A program made the translations under genes and the position numbers. A model generated the notes under the pieces. That model was not told where the DNA came from and searched no databases. It was given only the letters and a program-made list of their open reading frames with translations. Shown in pieces: positions 31,951-38,890 of a DNA stretch of 45,531 bases. Positions within the stretch are counted from its first letter, which is position 1. Each line of letters opens with the position of its first letter. The stretch lies in the NCBI GenBank assembly GCA_036397395.1, contig DASWIZ010000004.1:1-45531 (forward strand). Direction: 5' to 3'. This stretch comes from DASRUP01 sp036397395 (GTDB taxonomy: Bacteria > Patescibacteriota > Minisyncoccia > Minisyncoccales > UBA10102).

Positions 31951-33585
31951 ATGGCAAAACAGATTTTATACAGCGAGGATGCTCGCAAGAAACTTAAAGC
32001 AGGCGTGGACAAGGTGGCAAACGCCGTGAAAGTAACACTGGGCCCCAAAGGGAGAAACGTAGTGTTAGACGAAGGTTTTGGCTCGCCAACCATTACCAAC
32101 GACGGCGTAACCATTGCCAAAAAAGTTGAGGTGGAAGACAAAGTGGAAAACATTGGGGCCGAAATTATTAAAGAGGTGGCTTCCAAAGCAAATGATGTTG
32201 CGGGCGACGGCACCACCACCGCCACGGTTTTGGCGCAAGCTGTTATCGCGGAAGGCTTAAAAAATGTTACAGCCGGCGCCAATCCTTTGGCGTTGCGACG
32301 CGGCCTGGAAAAAGCCACAGAGCATGTGGTGGAATTTTTAAAAGGCATGTCAAAGCAGGTTTCCACGAAAGAGGAAATGGCGCAGGTAGCCACCATTTCC
32401 GCGGAAGACAAAGAACTGGGCAGTTTGATCGCGGAAGTAATGGCGGAAGTGGGCAAAGACGGCGTGGTTACCGTGGAGGAATCGCAAGCTTTTGGCATAC
32501 AAAAAGACATTGTAAAAGGTTTGCAATTCGACCGGGGGTATATTTCCCCGTACATGGTTACCAATGCCGAGCGCATGGAGGCAGTGCTGGAAGACGCTTA
32601 CATTTTAGTAACCGACAAGAAAATTTCTTCGGTGCAAGACATTTTGCCTACTTTGGAAGCGGTAGCTAAAACCGGCAAAAAAGAATTGGTAATAATCGCG
32701 GAAGATTTGGAGGGAGACGCCTTGGCCACGCTGGTGGTAAACAAGCTTCGGGGCATTTTTAGCACTCTTGCCATTAAGGCTCCGGGATTCGGCGACCGAA
32801 AGAAAGAAATGTTAGAAGATATTGCCACGGTAACGGGCGCCACGGTTATTTCTGAAGAAATTGGTTTAAAGCTGGAAAATATTCAGCTTGAGCAGTTGGG
32901 TTCTGCCCGCCGTGTTGTGGCAACCAAAGAAAACACCACTATTGTAGAGGGTAAAGGCGACACGGAAAAAATCGCAGACCGCGTAAAGCAAATAAAAGCG
33001 GTAATGCAAGAAACCACTTCTGACTTTGACAAAGAAAAGCTGCAAGAGCGCTTGGCAAAACTTTCGGGCGGCGTTGCCGTTGTAAAAGTGGGAGCAGCCA
33101 CCGAAGTTGAGCAAAAAGCCCGCCAGCACAAAACAGAAGACGCGTTGGCCGCAACCAAAGCAGCCGTGGAAGAGGGCATAGTGCCCGGAGGCGGCGTGGC
33201 GCTTTTGCGAGCCGGCAAAGATTTGGCAAGTTTTGAATTGCCGGACGCCGAAGAGCAGTTGGCAGTGAAGATTCTGCGCAGGGCCTTGGAAGAGCCTATC
33301 CGCCAAATTGCAGATAACGCGGGCAAAGACGGTTCTGTGGTGGCGGCCGAGGTTGCCAAAGGCGAAGGCGCCTTTGGCTACAACGCGGCCACTGGCGAAT
33401 TTGAAGATCTCGTCGCCAGCGGAGTAGTGGACCCAACCAAAGTGGTCCGCGTAGCGCTTGAAAACGCGGTTTCGGCAGCCAGTATGCTGCTTACCACCGA
33501 AGTCGTGGTAGCCGACCTCCCCGAAAAGAAAGAAGGCGGCATGGGCATGCCCCCGATGGGCGGCATGGGCGGAATGGACTATTAA
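31951..33585 (+). CDS. groEL: Chaperonin GroEL
   Basis: 544 residues; ATP-driven folding chamber. VTLGPKGRNVVLDEGFG, NDVAGDGTTTATVLA (ATP site), and VEEGIVPGGGVALLRA are intact, and the C-terminus is the usual Gly/Met-rich tail (GGMGMPPMGGMGGMDY). Full length, no oddities. A strong terminator follows. Confidence 0.98.
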   Translation: MAKQILYSEDARKKLKAGVDKVANAVKVTLGPKGRNVVLDEGFGSPTITNDGVTIAKKVEVEDKVENIGAEIIKEVASKANDVAGDGTTTATVLAQAVIAEGLKNVTAGANPLALRRGLEKATEHVVEFLKGMSKQVSTKEEMAQVATISAEDKELGSLIAEVMAEVGKDGVVTVEESQAFGIQKDIVKGLQFDRGYISPYMVTNAERMEAVLEDAYILVTDKKISSVQDILPTLEAVAKTGKKELVIIAEDLEGDALATLVVNKLRGIFSTLAIKAPGFGDRKKEMLEDIATVTGATVISEEIGLKLENIQLEQLGSARRVVATKENTTIVEGKGDTEKIADRVKQIKAVMQETTSDFDKEKLQERLAKLSGGVAVVKVGAATEVEQKARQHKTEDALAATKAAVEEGIVPGGGVALLRAGKDLASFELPDAEEQLAVKILRRALEEPIRQIADNAGKDGSVVAAEVAKGEGAFGYNAATGEFEDLVASGVVDPTKVVRVALENAVSAASMLLTTEVVVADLPEKKEGGMGMPPMGGMGGMDY

Positions 33586-33591
33586 TTCTCG

Positions 33592-33624
33592 AAAAACTCC
33601 CGTTTCACACGGGAGTTTTTCTTT
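33592..33624 (+). terminator. groESL terminator
   Basis: AAAAACTCCCGT (33592-33603), TTCAC, ACGGGAGTTTTT (33609-33620), then CTTT: a 12-bp perfect stem. Confidence 0.93.
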
Positions 33625-33647
33625 AAGAAATCGTGAATATTTAGTTT

Positions 33648-34121
33648 ATGGATAAGATAAGAATCTTTTCGATCGGTTTCTTCATACTAGGGGCTTTGGT
33701 TCTTGAGCATTTCGGACTCTTCAAAAACCCACAGATTTTTGGGCTTTTTCTCGACGCAATTGGAGCGTATTTTCTTGCCCAGAGCTTTATTACGAAAAAG
33801 TTGGAAGATATTGTATCTGAGGCTTGGGGGAATGAAAGCCCAAAGTATCCAGGAGGGACCTCGGAGAATTTGGGAATTAGCCTGTACCAACAGAGCAAGG
33901 AAGCCATAACTGGTTTTTGCATCTTGACAGCCGGGTTTATTTCCCAGGGGATAGGCGTTGTGTATCCCGAATTTACATTGCCGTACCCGGTAGGTGGGCT
34001 CGTAGTCACCATGGGACTGTTGGTAATAGCTTTGTTTCACACAAGATTGTTTAATCGTGAAAGAGTAGGTAGAATCATCGAAGAAAAAGATAAAGAAATG
34101 TCCAAGAAGGGTTATCGATGA
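33648..34121 (+). CDS. Four-helix membrane protein, unknown
   Basis: 157 residues with hydrophobic helices at about 6-24, 29-47, 88-107 and 113-131 and a charged C-terminal tail (RERVGRIIEEKDKEMSKKG). I do not recognise a family. Its last 4 bp overlap the start of the next membrane protein gene (ATGA), so the two are translationally coupled and probably form a pair. Both are visibly more AT-rich than the surrounding housekeeping genes, which suggests recent acquisition. Confidence 0.7.
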   Translation: MDKIRIFSIGFFILGALVLEHFGLFKNPQIFGLFLDAIGAYFLAQSFITKKLEDIVSEAWGNESPKYPGGTSENLGISLYQQSKEAITGFCILTAGFISQGIGVVYPEFTLPYPVGGLVVTMGLLVIALFHTRLFNRERVGRIIEEKDKEMSKKGYR

Positions 34122-34780
34122 CCATAATGGAAAAATTGCTCAAGGATTACTACACAAAAAATAAAATATTTCTAGAGGTAACTGCGTTTTTACTCGTGAT
34201 TTCTGGATTATTTCTAAACATTCCTGATACGGAAGGTACTGTAGGGAAAAGTCTTCAGCAATTAAAGTTCTTTTCCTTGGTGTTGTCTAGTAGTGCCCTT
34301 TTTTATTTACTTTATAGGTCGGTTTCGTTTTTCATAGCTCCTTTAATCGAAAAGGCGTTGGAGGTTGGAAATCGCGATGGAGGTACAGTAGAGGATTTGC
34401 AAAAACGAGTACAATTCCTTCTTGCAATTATTGCGGGCATGGCCTTTATTGCTTTTATGACGGCACTTTTCGCAGTAAACTTGCTTATTTACGTAGTATT
34501 CTCTTTCCCACGAGAATTTTTATTTCTCTCCATAACGATAGGAAGTAATTTAGTTTTAATTTTCTTTTCCTCAAAGCTAAAATATTTCTTGTGGGCAAGG
34601 ACGCCAAATTTAGCTATATTTTTCGTATTCACGGTATCGTTTTTGCTTGCAGTCGGGGTTCCCTTGGGTGTATACATATTACTTTATCTAAAACTTGGAT
34701 TGTTTAGCTTTTCTTCTGTTATGTTACTTTTTTTAGTTGTGGGACTTTCTTGTGTAGTTTCTTATCGTTTGAAATCATAA
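34118..34780 (+). CDS. Multi-helix membrane protein, unknown
   Basis: 220 residues with about six hydrophobic helices (about 18-36, 50-75, 98-130, 133-150, 163-188, 195-215). No family recognised. Translationally coupled to the preceding membrane protein. AT-rich; followed by a 17-bp repeat and a terminator. Confidence 0.7.
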   Translation: MTIMEKLLKDYYTKNKIFLEVTAFLLVISGLFLNIPDTEGTVGKSLQQLKFFSLVLSSSALFYLLYRSVSFFIAPLIEKALEVGNRDGGTVEDLQKRVQFLLAIIAGMAFIAFMTALFAVNLLIYVVFSFPREFLFLSITIGSNLVLIFFSSKLKYFLWARTPNLAIFFVFTVSFLLAVGVPLGVYILLYLKLGLFSFSSVMLLFLVVGLSCVVSYRLKS

Positions 34781-34790
34781 AAACAAAACA

Positions 34791-34807
34791 AACTGAAATA
34801 GTATGCC
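34791..34807 (+). repeat. 17-bp repeat, copy 1
   Basis: AACTGAAATAGTATGCC, 10 bp after the preceding stop codon. Four copies occur in 1.4 kb, all in this orientation. Confidence 0.7.
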
Positions 34808-34817
34808 TACACCAGAG

Positions 34818-34842
34818 CCTGCCGAGAGGCAGGTTTTGTTTT
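34818..34842 (+). terminator. Terminator after the membrane-protein pair
   Basis: CCTGCC, GAGA, GGCAGG (34818-34833), then TTTTGTTTT. Confidence 0.85.
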
Positions 34843-34858
34843 GCAAGGAATTGCGGTA

Positions 34859-34887
34859 TTGTCTTGGAGAAAAAAATAGTGTAAGAT
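34859..34887 (+). promoter_or_regulatory. hicBA promoter, leaderless type
   Basis: TTGTCT (34859-34864), 17-bp spacer, TAAGAT (34882-34887), 6 nt to ATG 34894. Confidence 0.65.
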
Positions 34888-34893
34888 AGCGAT

Positions 34894-35232
34894 ATGACTG
34901 CTAGAAACACTCTTCAAAAGGGTTCGGTGCGGTATATTGTTTTTCGGGAAAAGGATACATGGTATGCCGTAGGGCTGGAGTTTAATATTGTAGAAGCGGG
35001 AGAAACACCCCGTGAGGCTTTGCTATTGTTGTTCGAGGCAATTCAGGGATATGTGGAATCTGCCAGAAAAATTAAGGCGCGCCCTGGAATTTTGAACCAA
35101 AAAACCGATAAGGAGCATGAGAGTCTTTGGGACATGCTGGAAGACAGAAAAACGCCAAGAAAGCAGGAGGTTTTTACTTTTGGCCAGTTTAATTTGGCAA
35201 AGAGTAGGCAAAAAGATTTTGCTCTAGCATAA
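34894..35232 (+). CDS. HicB-like antitoxin
   Basis: 112 residues. GSVRYIVFREKDTWYAVGLEFNIVEAGETPREALLLLFEAIQ is the partial RNase H-like fold of HicB antitoxins; a polar C-terminal part follows. The next frame, 1 nt downstream, is a HicA toxin, which supports the call. Order is antitoxin then toxin. Confidence 0.75.
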   Translation: MTARNTLQKGSVRYIVFREKDTWYAVGLEFNIVEAGETPREALLLLFEAIQGYVESARKIKARPGILNQKTDKEHESLWDMLEDRKTPRKQEVFTFGQFNLAKSRQKDFALA

Positions 35233-35233
35233 T

Positions 35234-35470
35234 ATGCCGCGCGGATTCTATAACTGGACTGCGGAAGATGTTATTCGTTTTTTGAAAGAAAATGGTTTTC
35301 TCCACAATCATACTCGAGGAAGCCATTTTTATTATGTAGGAAAATATGGGAAAGAGTTTCGCCAAGTGTGTATTCCCTTTCATGGAAAGCGTGCGCTCAA
35401 ACCCAGGCTGCTGAAAGGAATTATTGCCCAATCTGGAATTCCAAAAGACAGATGGTTGAATTGGAGATAG
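35234..35470 (+). CDS. HicA-type toxin
   Basis: 78 residues with TAEDVIRFLKENGFLHNHTRGSHFYYV; HicA proteins are small double-stranded-RNA-binding-fold mRNA interferases using the His in GSH (His31 here). The C-terminus (RALKPRLLKGIIAQSGI) matches the family helix that ends HicA. It looks intact, as does its antitoxin. Confidence 0.85.
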   Translation: MPRGFYNWTAEDVIRFLKENGFLHNHTRGSHFYYVGKYGKEFRQVCIPFHGKRALKPRLLKGIIAQSGIPKDRWLNWR

Positions 35471-35482
35471 TCTATTGTAACC

Positions 35483-35499
35483 AAGTGAAACAGTATGCC
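35483..35499 (+). repeat. 17-bp repeat, copy 2
   Basis: AAGTGAAACAGTATGCC, 12 bp after the hicA stop. Confidence 0.7.
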
Positions 35500-35510
35500 C
35501 AAGGTGCTTT

Positions 35511-35546
35511 GGCGGAAAAGTTATACGTACGTACAGTTTTTCCGCC
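35511..35546. other. Nested palindrome after hicA
   Basis: GGCGGAAAA (35511-35519) and TTTTCCGCC (35538-35546) pair, and the space between contains TACGTACGTA, itself palindromic. It could be a bidirectional terminator-like structure or a recombination site. Confidence 0.5.
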
Positions 35547-35569
35547 TCTAATCTAGCACAAACGAAACC

Positions 35570-35614
35570 ATCGTTTTAATCTTGCTATAGCATCAATAAA
35601 ACGATAGAGTTTTT
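35570..35614 (+). terminator. Probable terminator downstream of hicBA
   Basis: ATCGTTTT (35570-35577) and AAAACGAT (35598-35605) with an inner TGCTATAGCA palindrome, then AGAG and five T. Confidence 0.5.
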
Positions 35615-35620
35615 GAGCCC

Positions 35621-35637
35621 AACTGAAATATTATGCC
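35621..35637 (+). repeat. 17-bp repeat, copy 3
   Basis: AACTGAAATATTATGCC, upstream of the membrane gene at 35668. Confidence 0.7.
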
Positions 35638-35656
35638 ACGTGCAGAAATGTGGTAA

Positions 35657-35662
35657 TATAAT
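35657..35662 (+). promoter_or_regulatory. -10 box, leaderless type
   Basis: TATAAT 5 nt before ATG 35668. The preceding AAATGTGGTA is shared with the promoter at 36211-36225. Confidence 0.55.
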
Positions 35663-35667
35663 TGAAC

Positions 35668-36186
35668 ATGGATGCTATTCTTATCACTGCTGCATCGGGA
35701 CTTGTATTGTTGCTGGTATTTGTGGTATGGCGAGGTTTGAAGCGCAAGCGGCCTATAGTAGGCGAAACCTCTGTTGTAAGTTTTGCAGGAGGCGGACTTT
35801 TATTGGGTTTGATTGTCGCAATAGGAGGGACTATTATCGGATGCATATTTAGTTCAGATCCTTTTTGCGGAGTTGGGGTTATTATTTTGCCTATACCCTT
35901 AATGCTATTCGGGGCCACAATCGGTGCGATTATAGGTTCGTCCTGGCGTAGCATGCAGAAATTGAAAAGGCAGAGATTAAACCTCCATAAGGAACAAGAA
36001 AAGAAATCGGGGAGCGAACGATATCTATACGCGTTTCTAGCGGCCGGGTGGATAACATTGTTTTACATTCCAGTACGGCTTTTTACACAAGGGTTGGGAT
36101 ATAATGTAGTACCTTTGTGGGTGATTGCGGTAGGATCGTTTCTTTTATTTTTGACAATCGCTTGGCTGTGGAGGAGAAAAAAGTAA
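35668..36186 (+). CDS. Four-helix membrane protein, unknown
   Basis: 172 residues from ATG 35668, with helices at about 5-22, 36-60, 68-90 and a C-terminal pair (about 122-165), and a basic stretch (LKRQRLNLHKEQEKK) between. The Gly/Ile-rich helices (GGGLLLGLIVAIGGTIIG, FGATIGAIIG) look like small glycine-zipper membrane proteins. No family recognised. The next frameshifted gene has a related layout and promoter, so these look like duplicates. An upstream in-frame TTG at 35662 overlaps the -10 box. Confidence 0.65.
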   Translation: MDAILITAASGLVLLLVFVVWRGLKRKRPIVGETSVVSFAGGGLLLGLIVAIGGTIIGCIFSSDPFCGVGVIILPIPLMLFGATIGAIIGSSWRSMQKLKRQRLNLHKEQEKKSGSERYLYAFLAAGWITLFYIPVRLFTQGLGYNVVPLWVIAVGSFLLFLTIAWLWRRKK

Positions 36187-36187
36187 C

Positions 36188-36204
36188 AACTAAAACAGTA
36201 TGCC
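36188..36204 (+). repeat. 17-bp repeat, copy 4
   Basis: AACTAAAACAGTATGCC, 1 bp after the preceding stop codon. Confidence 0.7.
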
Positions 36205-36230
36205 ATCAACAAAATGTGGTAGAATAAAGT

Positions 36231-36522
36231 ATGACTAATTTGTTTGTTATTGTTGTCGCGTTGTTGATATTTTTTCTGGTGTTTTTGCTCGCGCGGCGAT
36301 GGGGACTAACGTTTCGAAGAATACCATCATACGCCGGCCTGGGGGCTTTGGTGGGGATGGTCGCCGCTATCGGGGTTCTCGAATTGCAATGCCGGGACTA
36401 CTTACTATTGCGATAGCTGGGCCATGGGTACGGCAGGGTGGATGTATGGCCTTGTGGGAGCTCTTGCGGGGTTACTCGTTGGCTCTCTTGTAGGGCACCT
36501 TGTCGCAAAAAGAAAAAAGTAA
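36231..36522 (+). pseudogene. Frameshifted small membrane protein, likely paralogue of the 35668 gene
   Basis: ATG 36231 (5 nt after TAGAAT) encodes a helix VIVVALLIFFLVFLLARRWG and LGALVGMVAAIG, then stops at 36416. The +1 frame carries on with SWAMGTAGWMYGLVGALAGLLVGSL and a basic end VAKRKK stopping at 36522, just before a terminator. Joining the two near 36380-36410 gives a protein laid out like the N-terminal half of the 35668 gene. A sequencing error cannot be excluded. Confidence 0.6.
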
Positions 36523-36524
36523 AT

Positions 36525-36546
36525 GCCCCTTGCAAAGGGGCTTTTT
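36525..36546 (+). terminator. Terminator before lemA
   Basis: GCCCCTT (36525-36531), GCA, AAGGGGC (36535-36541), then five T. Confidence 0.9.
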
Positions 36547-36566
36547 GTGTATTAGAATAAAAGCAT

Positions 36567-37124
36567 ATGAACAACCCCATACTTATTATCCTTATAGTGG
36601 TCGGCGCGATAGCCCTTTTTGTGGCGCTTACCTACAACCGATTAATTAACCTGCGCAACCGCGTAAAAGAGGCGTTTTCTGACATAGACGTTCAGTTAAA
36701 GCGCAGGTACGACTTAATCCCCAATTTGGTAAATACGGTAAAAGGGTATGCCTCGCACGAAAGCGGGGTGTTCCAAAAAGTTACCGAAGCCAGAACACGC
36801 GCCATGGGCGCCACGGGCGTGCACGAAAGGGCGGAAGCGGAAAACATGCTTACAGGAGCCTTAAAAACCCTGTTCGCGGTTTCTGAAAACTACCCTGACT
36901 TAAAAGCTTCCACCAATTTTTTGGAGCTGCAGCGCGAGCTTCGCGATACGGAAGACAAGGTGCAGGCAGCCCGAAGGTTTTACAACAACACGGTAATGAG
37001 CATGAACAACAAGGTGGAAACGTTTCCTTCCAACTTTATCGCGCAGATGTTTGGTTTTAAAAAGGAAGAATTCTTTGAACTCGAGGAAGAGGCGGCGAAA
37101 GAAGCCCCCAAAGTGAGCTTCTAG
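36567..37124 (+). CDS. lemA: LemA family protein
   Basis: 185 residues: one N-terminal membrane helix (about 4-22), then the LemA helical bundle with YNRLINLRNRVKEAFSDIDVQLKRRYDLIPNLVNTVKGY, FLELQRELRDTEDKVQAARRFYN and VETFPSNFIAQMFGFKKEEFF. LemA is of uncertain biochemical function but is often encoded beside HtpX, as here. TAGAAT (36553-36558) lies 8 nt before the start. The spacer to htpX is AT-rich repeat sequence. Confidence 0.93.
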   Translation: MNNPILIILIVVGAIALFVALTYNRLINLRNRVKEAFSDIDVQLKRRYDLIPNLVNTVKGYASHESGVFQKVTEARTRAMGATGVHERAEAENMLTGALKTLFAVSENYPDLKASTNFLELQRELRDTEDKVQAARRFYNNTVMSMNNKVETFPSNFIAQMFGFKKEEFFELEEEAAKEAPKVSF

Positions 37125-37255
37125 AAGCACGAAGCACGAAATCCGAAATACGAAACAAGAACGAATACTCAAATTCAAATAACCAAAACACGTTTTGAAT
37201 TTAGAATTTTTGATTTAGATATTGTTTCGAATTTCGATATTCGAATTTCGGATTT
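37125..37255. repeat. AT-rich spacer-family sequence between lemA and htpX
   Basis: A 131-bp low-complexity tract of CGAAAT/AATTTCG-like words, partly self-complementary (CGAAATCCGAAATACGAA early, TTCGAATTTCGGATTT late). It runs right up to the htpX ATG. GAAGCACGAAATCCGAAA (37131-37148) recurs exactly inside uvrC. Confidence 0.8.
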
Positions 37256-38167
37256 ATGAACTTGTATTCTCACGCAGAAAGTAACACGCGGAAAACCTGG
37301 TTGTATCTTACAGGGTTTTTCTTGCTGGTTATCGGCTTGGGCTGGGTGGTAAGCTATGTGCTGGAAAGCCCCTTTATTTTAATCGCTGCCGTAATACTTG
37401 CTAGTGTTATGAGTTTTATTTCTTATTGGCGTTCAGCAGAGTTGGTATTAAAAATGAGCGGGGCCAGGCCCATTGAAAAACGAGACAATCCCGAGCTGTA
37501 CCGTTTGGTGGAAAACCTTTCCATTACCGCTGGCCTGCCCATGCCCAAATTGTATATAATACAAGACGCCCAGCCCAACGCGTTTGCCACGGGAAGGAAC
37601 GCGGAACACGCGGTGGTAGCCGTTACCACAGGCATTCTGGAACGTTTAGAACGAGTAGAGTTGGAAGGCGTGCTGGCGCACGAAATGTCGCATATTGGAA
37701 ACAAGGATATGCTTATTTCCACGGTGGTGGTGGTACTTGTGGGAATTGTGGCGCTGCTGGCAGATTTCTTTTTTCGCATGGCGTTTTTTGGGGGACTGGG
37801 CGGCAGAAACAACAACGACCGGGGCGGCGGGCAAATGCACCTTATTATGATTGGAGTGGCGGTTGTGTTTGCTATTCTGGCCCCTTTGGCGGCCCAAGTC
37901 ATAAAATCCGCGGTTTCCCGCAAACGGGAGTTTTTGGCGGACGCGTCGGGAGCTTTGCTTACCAGGCATCCTGAAGGTTTGGCCAGGGCTTTAGAAAAAA
38001 TTTCCCAAGACCCGCACCAACTAAAACACGCGAACGACGCCACGGCGCATTTGTACATTGCCAGCCCGTTTCGCGGCAAAGAAAAAACAAGCTGGATCCA
38101 CAGACTTTTTTCAACACATCCCCCAGTTGAACAACGAGTACAGGCATTAAGAGGAATGAAATTATGA
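37256..38167 (+). CDS. htpX: HtpX-type membrane zinc metalloprotease
   Basis: Degrades misfolded membrane proteins. The 303-residue protein has two N-terminal helices (about 14-32, 36-56), the catalytic HEMSH (142-146) in LAHEMSHIGNKDM, two further helices (about 155-178, 193-215) and the third zinc ligand Glu in KREFLADASGALL. The C-terminal TSWIHRLFSTHPPVEQRVQALR is typical of HtpX. A zinc-ribbon gene overlaps its stop by 4 bp (ATGA), indicating coupling. Confidence 0.95.
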   Translation: MNLYSHAESNTRKTWLYLTGFFLLVIGLGWVVSYVLESPFILIAAVILASVMSFISYWRSAELVLKMSGARPIEKRDNPELYRLVENLSITAGLPMPKLYIIQDAQPNAFATGRNAEHAVVAVTTGILERLERVELEGVLAHEMSHIGNKDMLISTVVVVLVGIVALLADFFFRMAFFGGLGGRNNNDRGGGQMHLIMIGVAVVFAILAPLAAQVIKSAVSRKREFLADASGALLTRHPEGLARALEKISQDPHQLKHANDATAHLYIASPFRGKEKTSWIHRLFSTHPPVEQRVQALRGMKL

Positions 38168-38697
38168 AAAAGTGTCCGCAATGTAACATACAACTGGAAA
38201 AAGCGATGGTTGCGAATGTAGAGGTAGACTATTGCCCACGATGCTATGGACTTTGGTTTGAAGAAGACGAATTGCAATGGGCAAAAGACGCCAAGGACAG
38301 AAATCTGCGGTGGTTAGACATTGATTTGTGGAAGCACCAGGAAAAATTTCAGGTTTCCCGAGGAGGAAAGGTTTGCCCCGCAGACCGTATGCCTTTGTAT
38401 GAAGTTCGCTACGGCGATTCGAACGTACGGGTGGATGTGTGCAACATATGCAAAGGCATTTGGTTAGACCGGGGCGAGTTTATAGAAATTGTAGAATATA
38501 TAAAAGAAAAAGGTCACCACGAGGTTATGCATAGGTATGCGCAGAATTTGTTTGGCGAGTTGTGGGAGGTGTTTTCGGGCCCTGAAATGCTGCGAGACGA
38601 AGTGCTGGACTTTTTAACAATAGTAAAATTGCTGCGGTATAAATTCGCGGTTCAGCACCCGGCCATTTCGCGGTTTCTATTAGCCTTGCCCAGGTAG
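38164..38697 (+). CDS. Double zinc-ribbon (TFIIB-type) protein
   Basis: 177 residues with two copies of the short TFIIB-like zinc ribbon: CPQCNIQLEKA...VDYCPRCYGLWFEEDEL (about 4-37) and CPADRMPLYEV...VDVCNICKGIWLDRGEF (about 76-112). Such proteins have no settled function; coupling to htpX suggests a partner in membrane quality control. The rest is helical with no clear membrane segment. Confidence 0.8.
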   Translation: MKKCPQCNIQLEKAMVANVEVDYCPRCYGLWFEEDELQWAKDAKDRNLRWLDIDLWKHQEKFQVSRGGKVCPADRMPLYEVRYGDSNVRVDVCNICKGIWLDRGEFIEIVEYIKEKGHHEVMHRYAQNLFGELWEVFSGPEMLRDEVLDFLTIVKLLRYKFAVQHPAISRFLLALPR

Positions 38698-38737
38698 GGT
38701 AGATTTTAAACTTGAAAAATGATATGGTAAGCTGGAA

Positions 38738-38822
38738 GGAGAGGTCGCATAGTGGCCTAGTGCACCGCCTTGGAAAGGCGGCGTCTCGAAAGGGACCGTG
38801 GGTTCAAATCCCACCCTCTCCG
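38738..38822 (+). tRNA. tRNA-Ser (GGA)
   Basis: Acceptor GGAGAGG/CCTCTCC, D-arm with GTGGCCTAG, anticodon stem CCGCC/GGCGG around TTGGAAA (anticodon GGA), long variable arm, T-arm GTGGG-TTCAAAT-CCCAC, discriminator G. The next bases are CCT, so CCA is not encoded. GGCGGAC-AAA-GTCCGCC lies 29 bp downstream. Confidence 0.95.
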
Positions 38823-38850
38823 CCTTCGCCCCTCGGCAAGCTCGGGACTA

Positions 38851-38868
38851 CGGCGGACAAAGTCCGCC
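38851..38868. other. Inverted repeat after tRNA-Ser
   Basis: GGCGGAC, AAA, GTCCGCC (about 38852-38868): a 7-bp perfect stem without a T-run. Possibly a tRNA 3'-processing structure or weak terminator. Confidence 0.4.
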
Positions 38869-38890
38869 AAATCAAATAGTATGTAAACAT

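Noticed and set aside
34780..36523. Integron with attC sites
   Set aside because: No integrase and the repeats lack paired attC core sites; kept only as a repeat-punctuated array.
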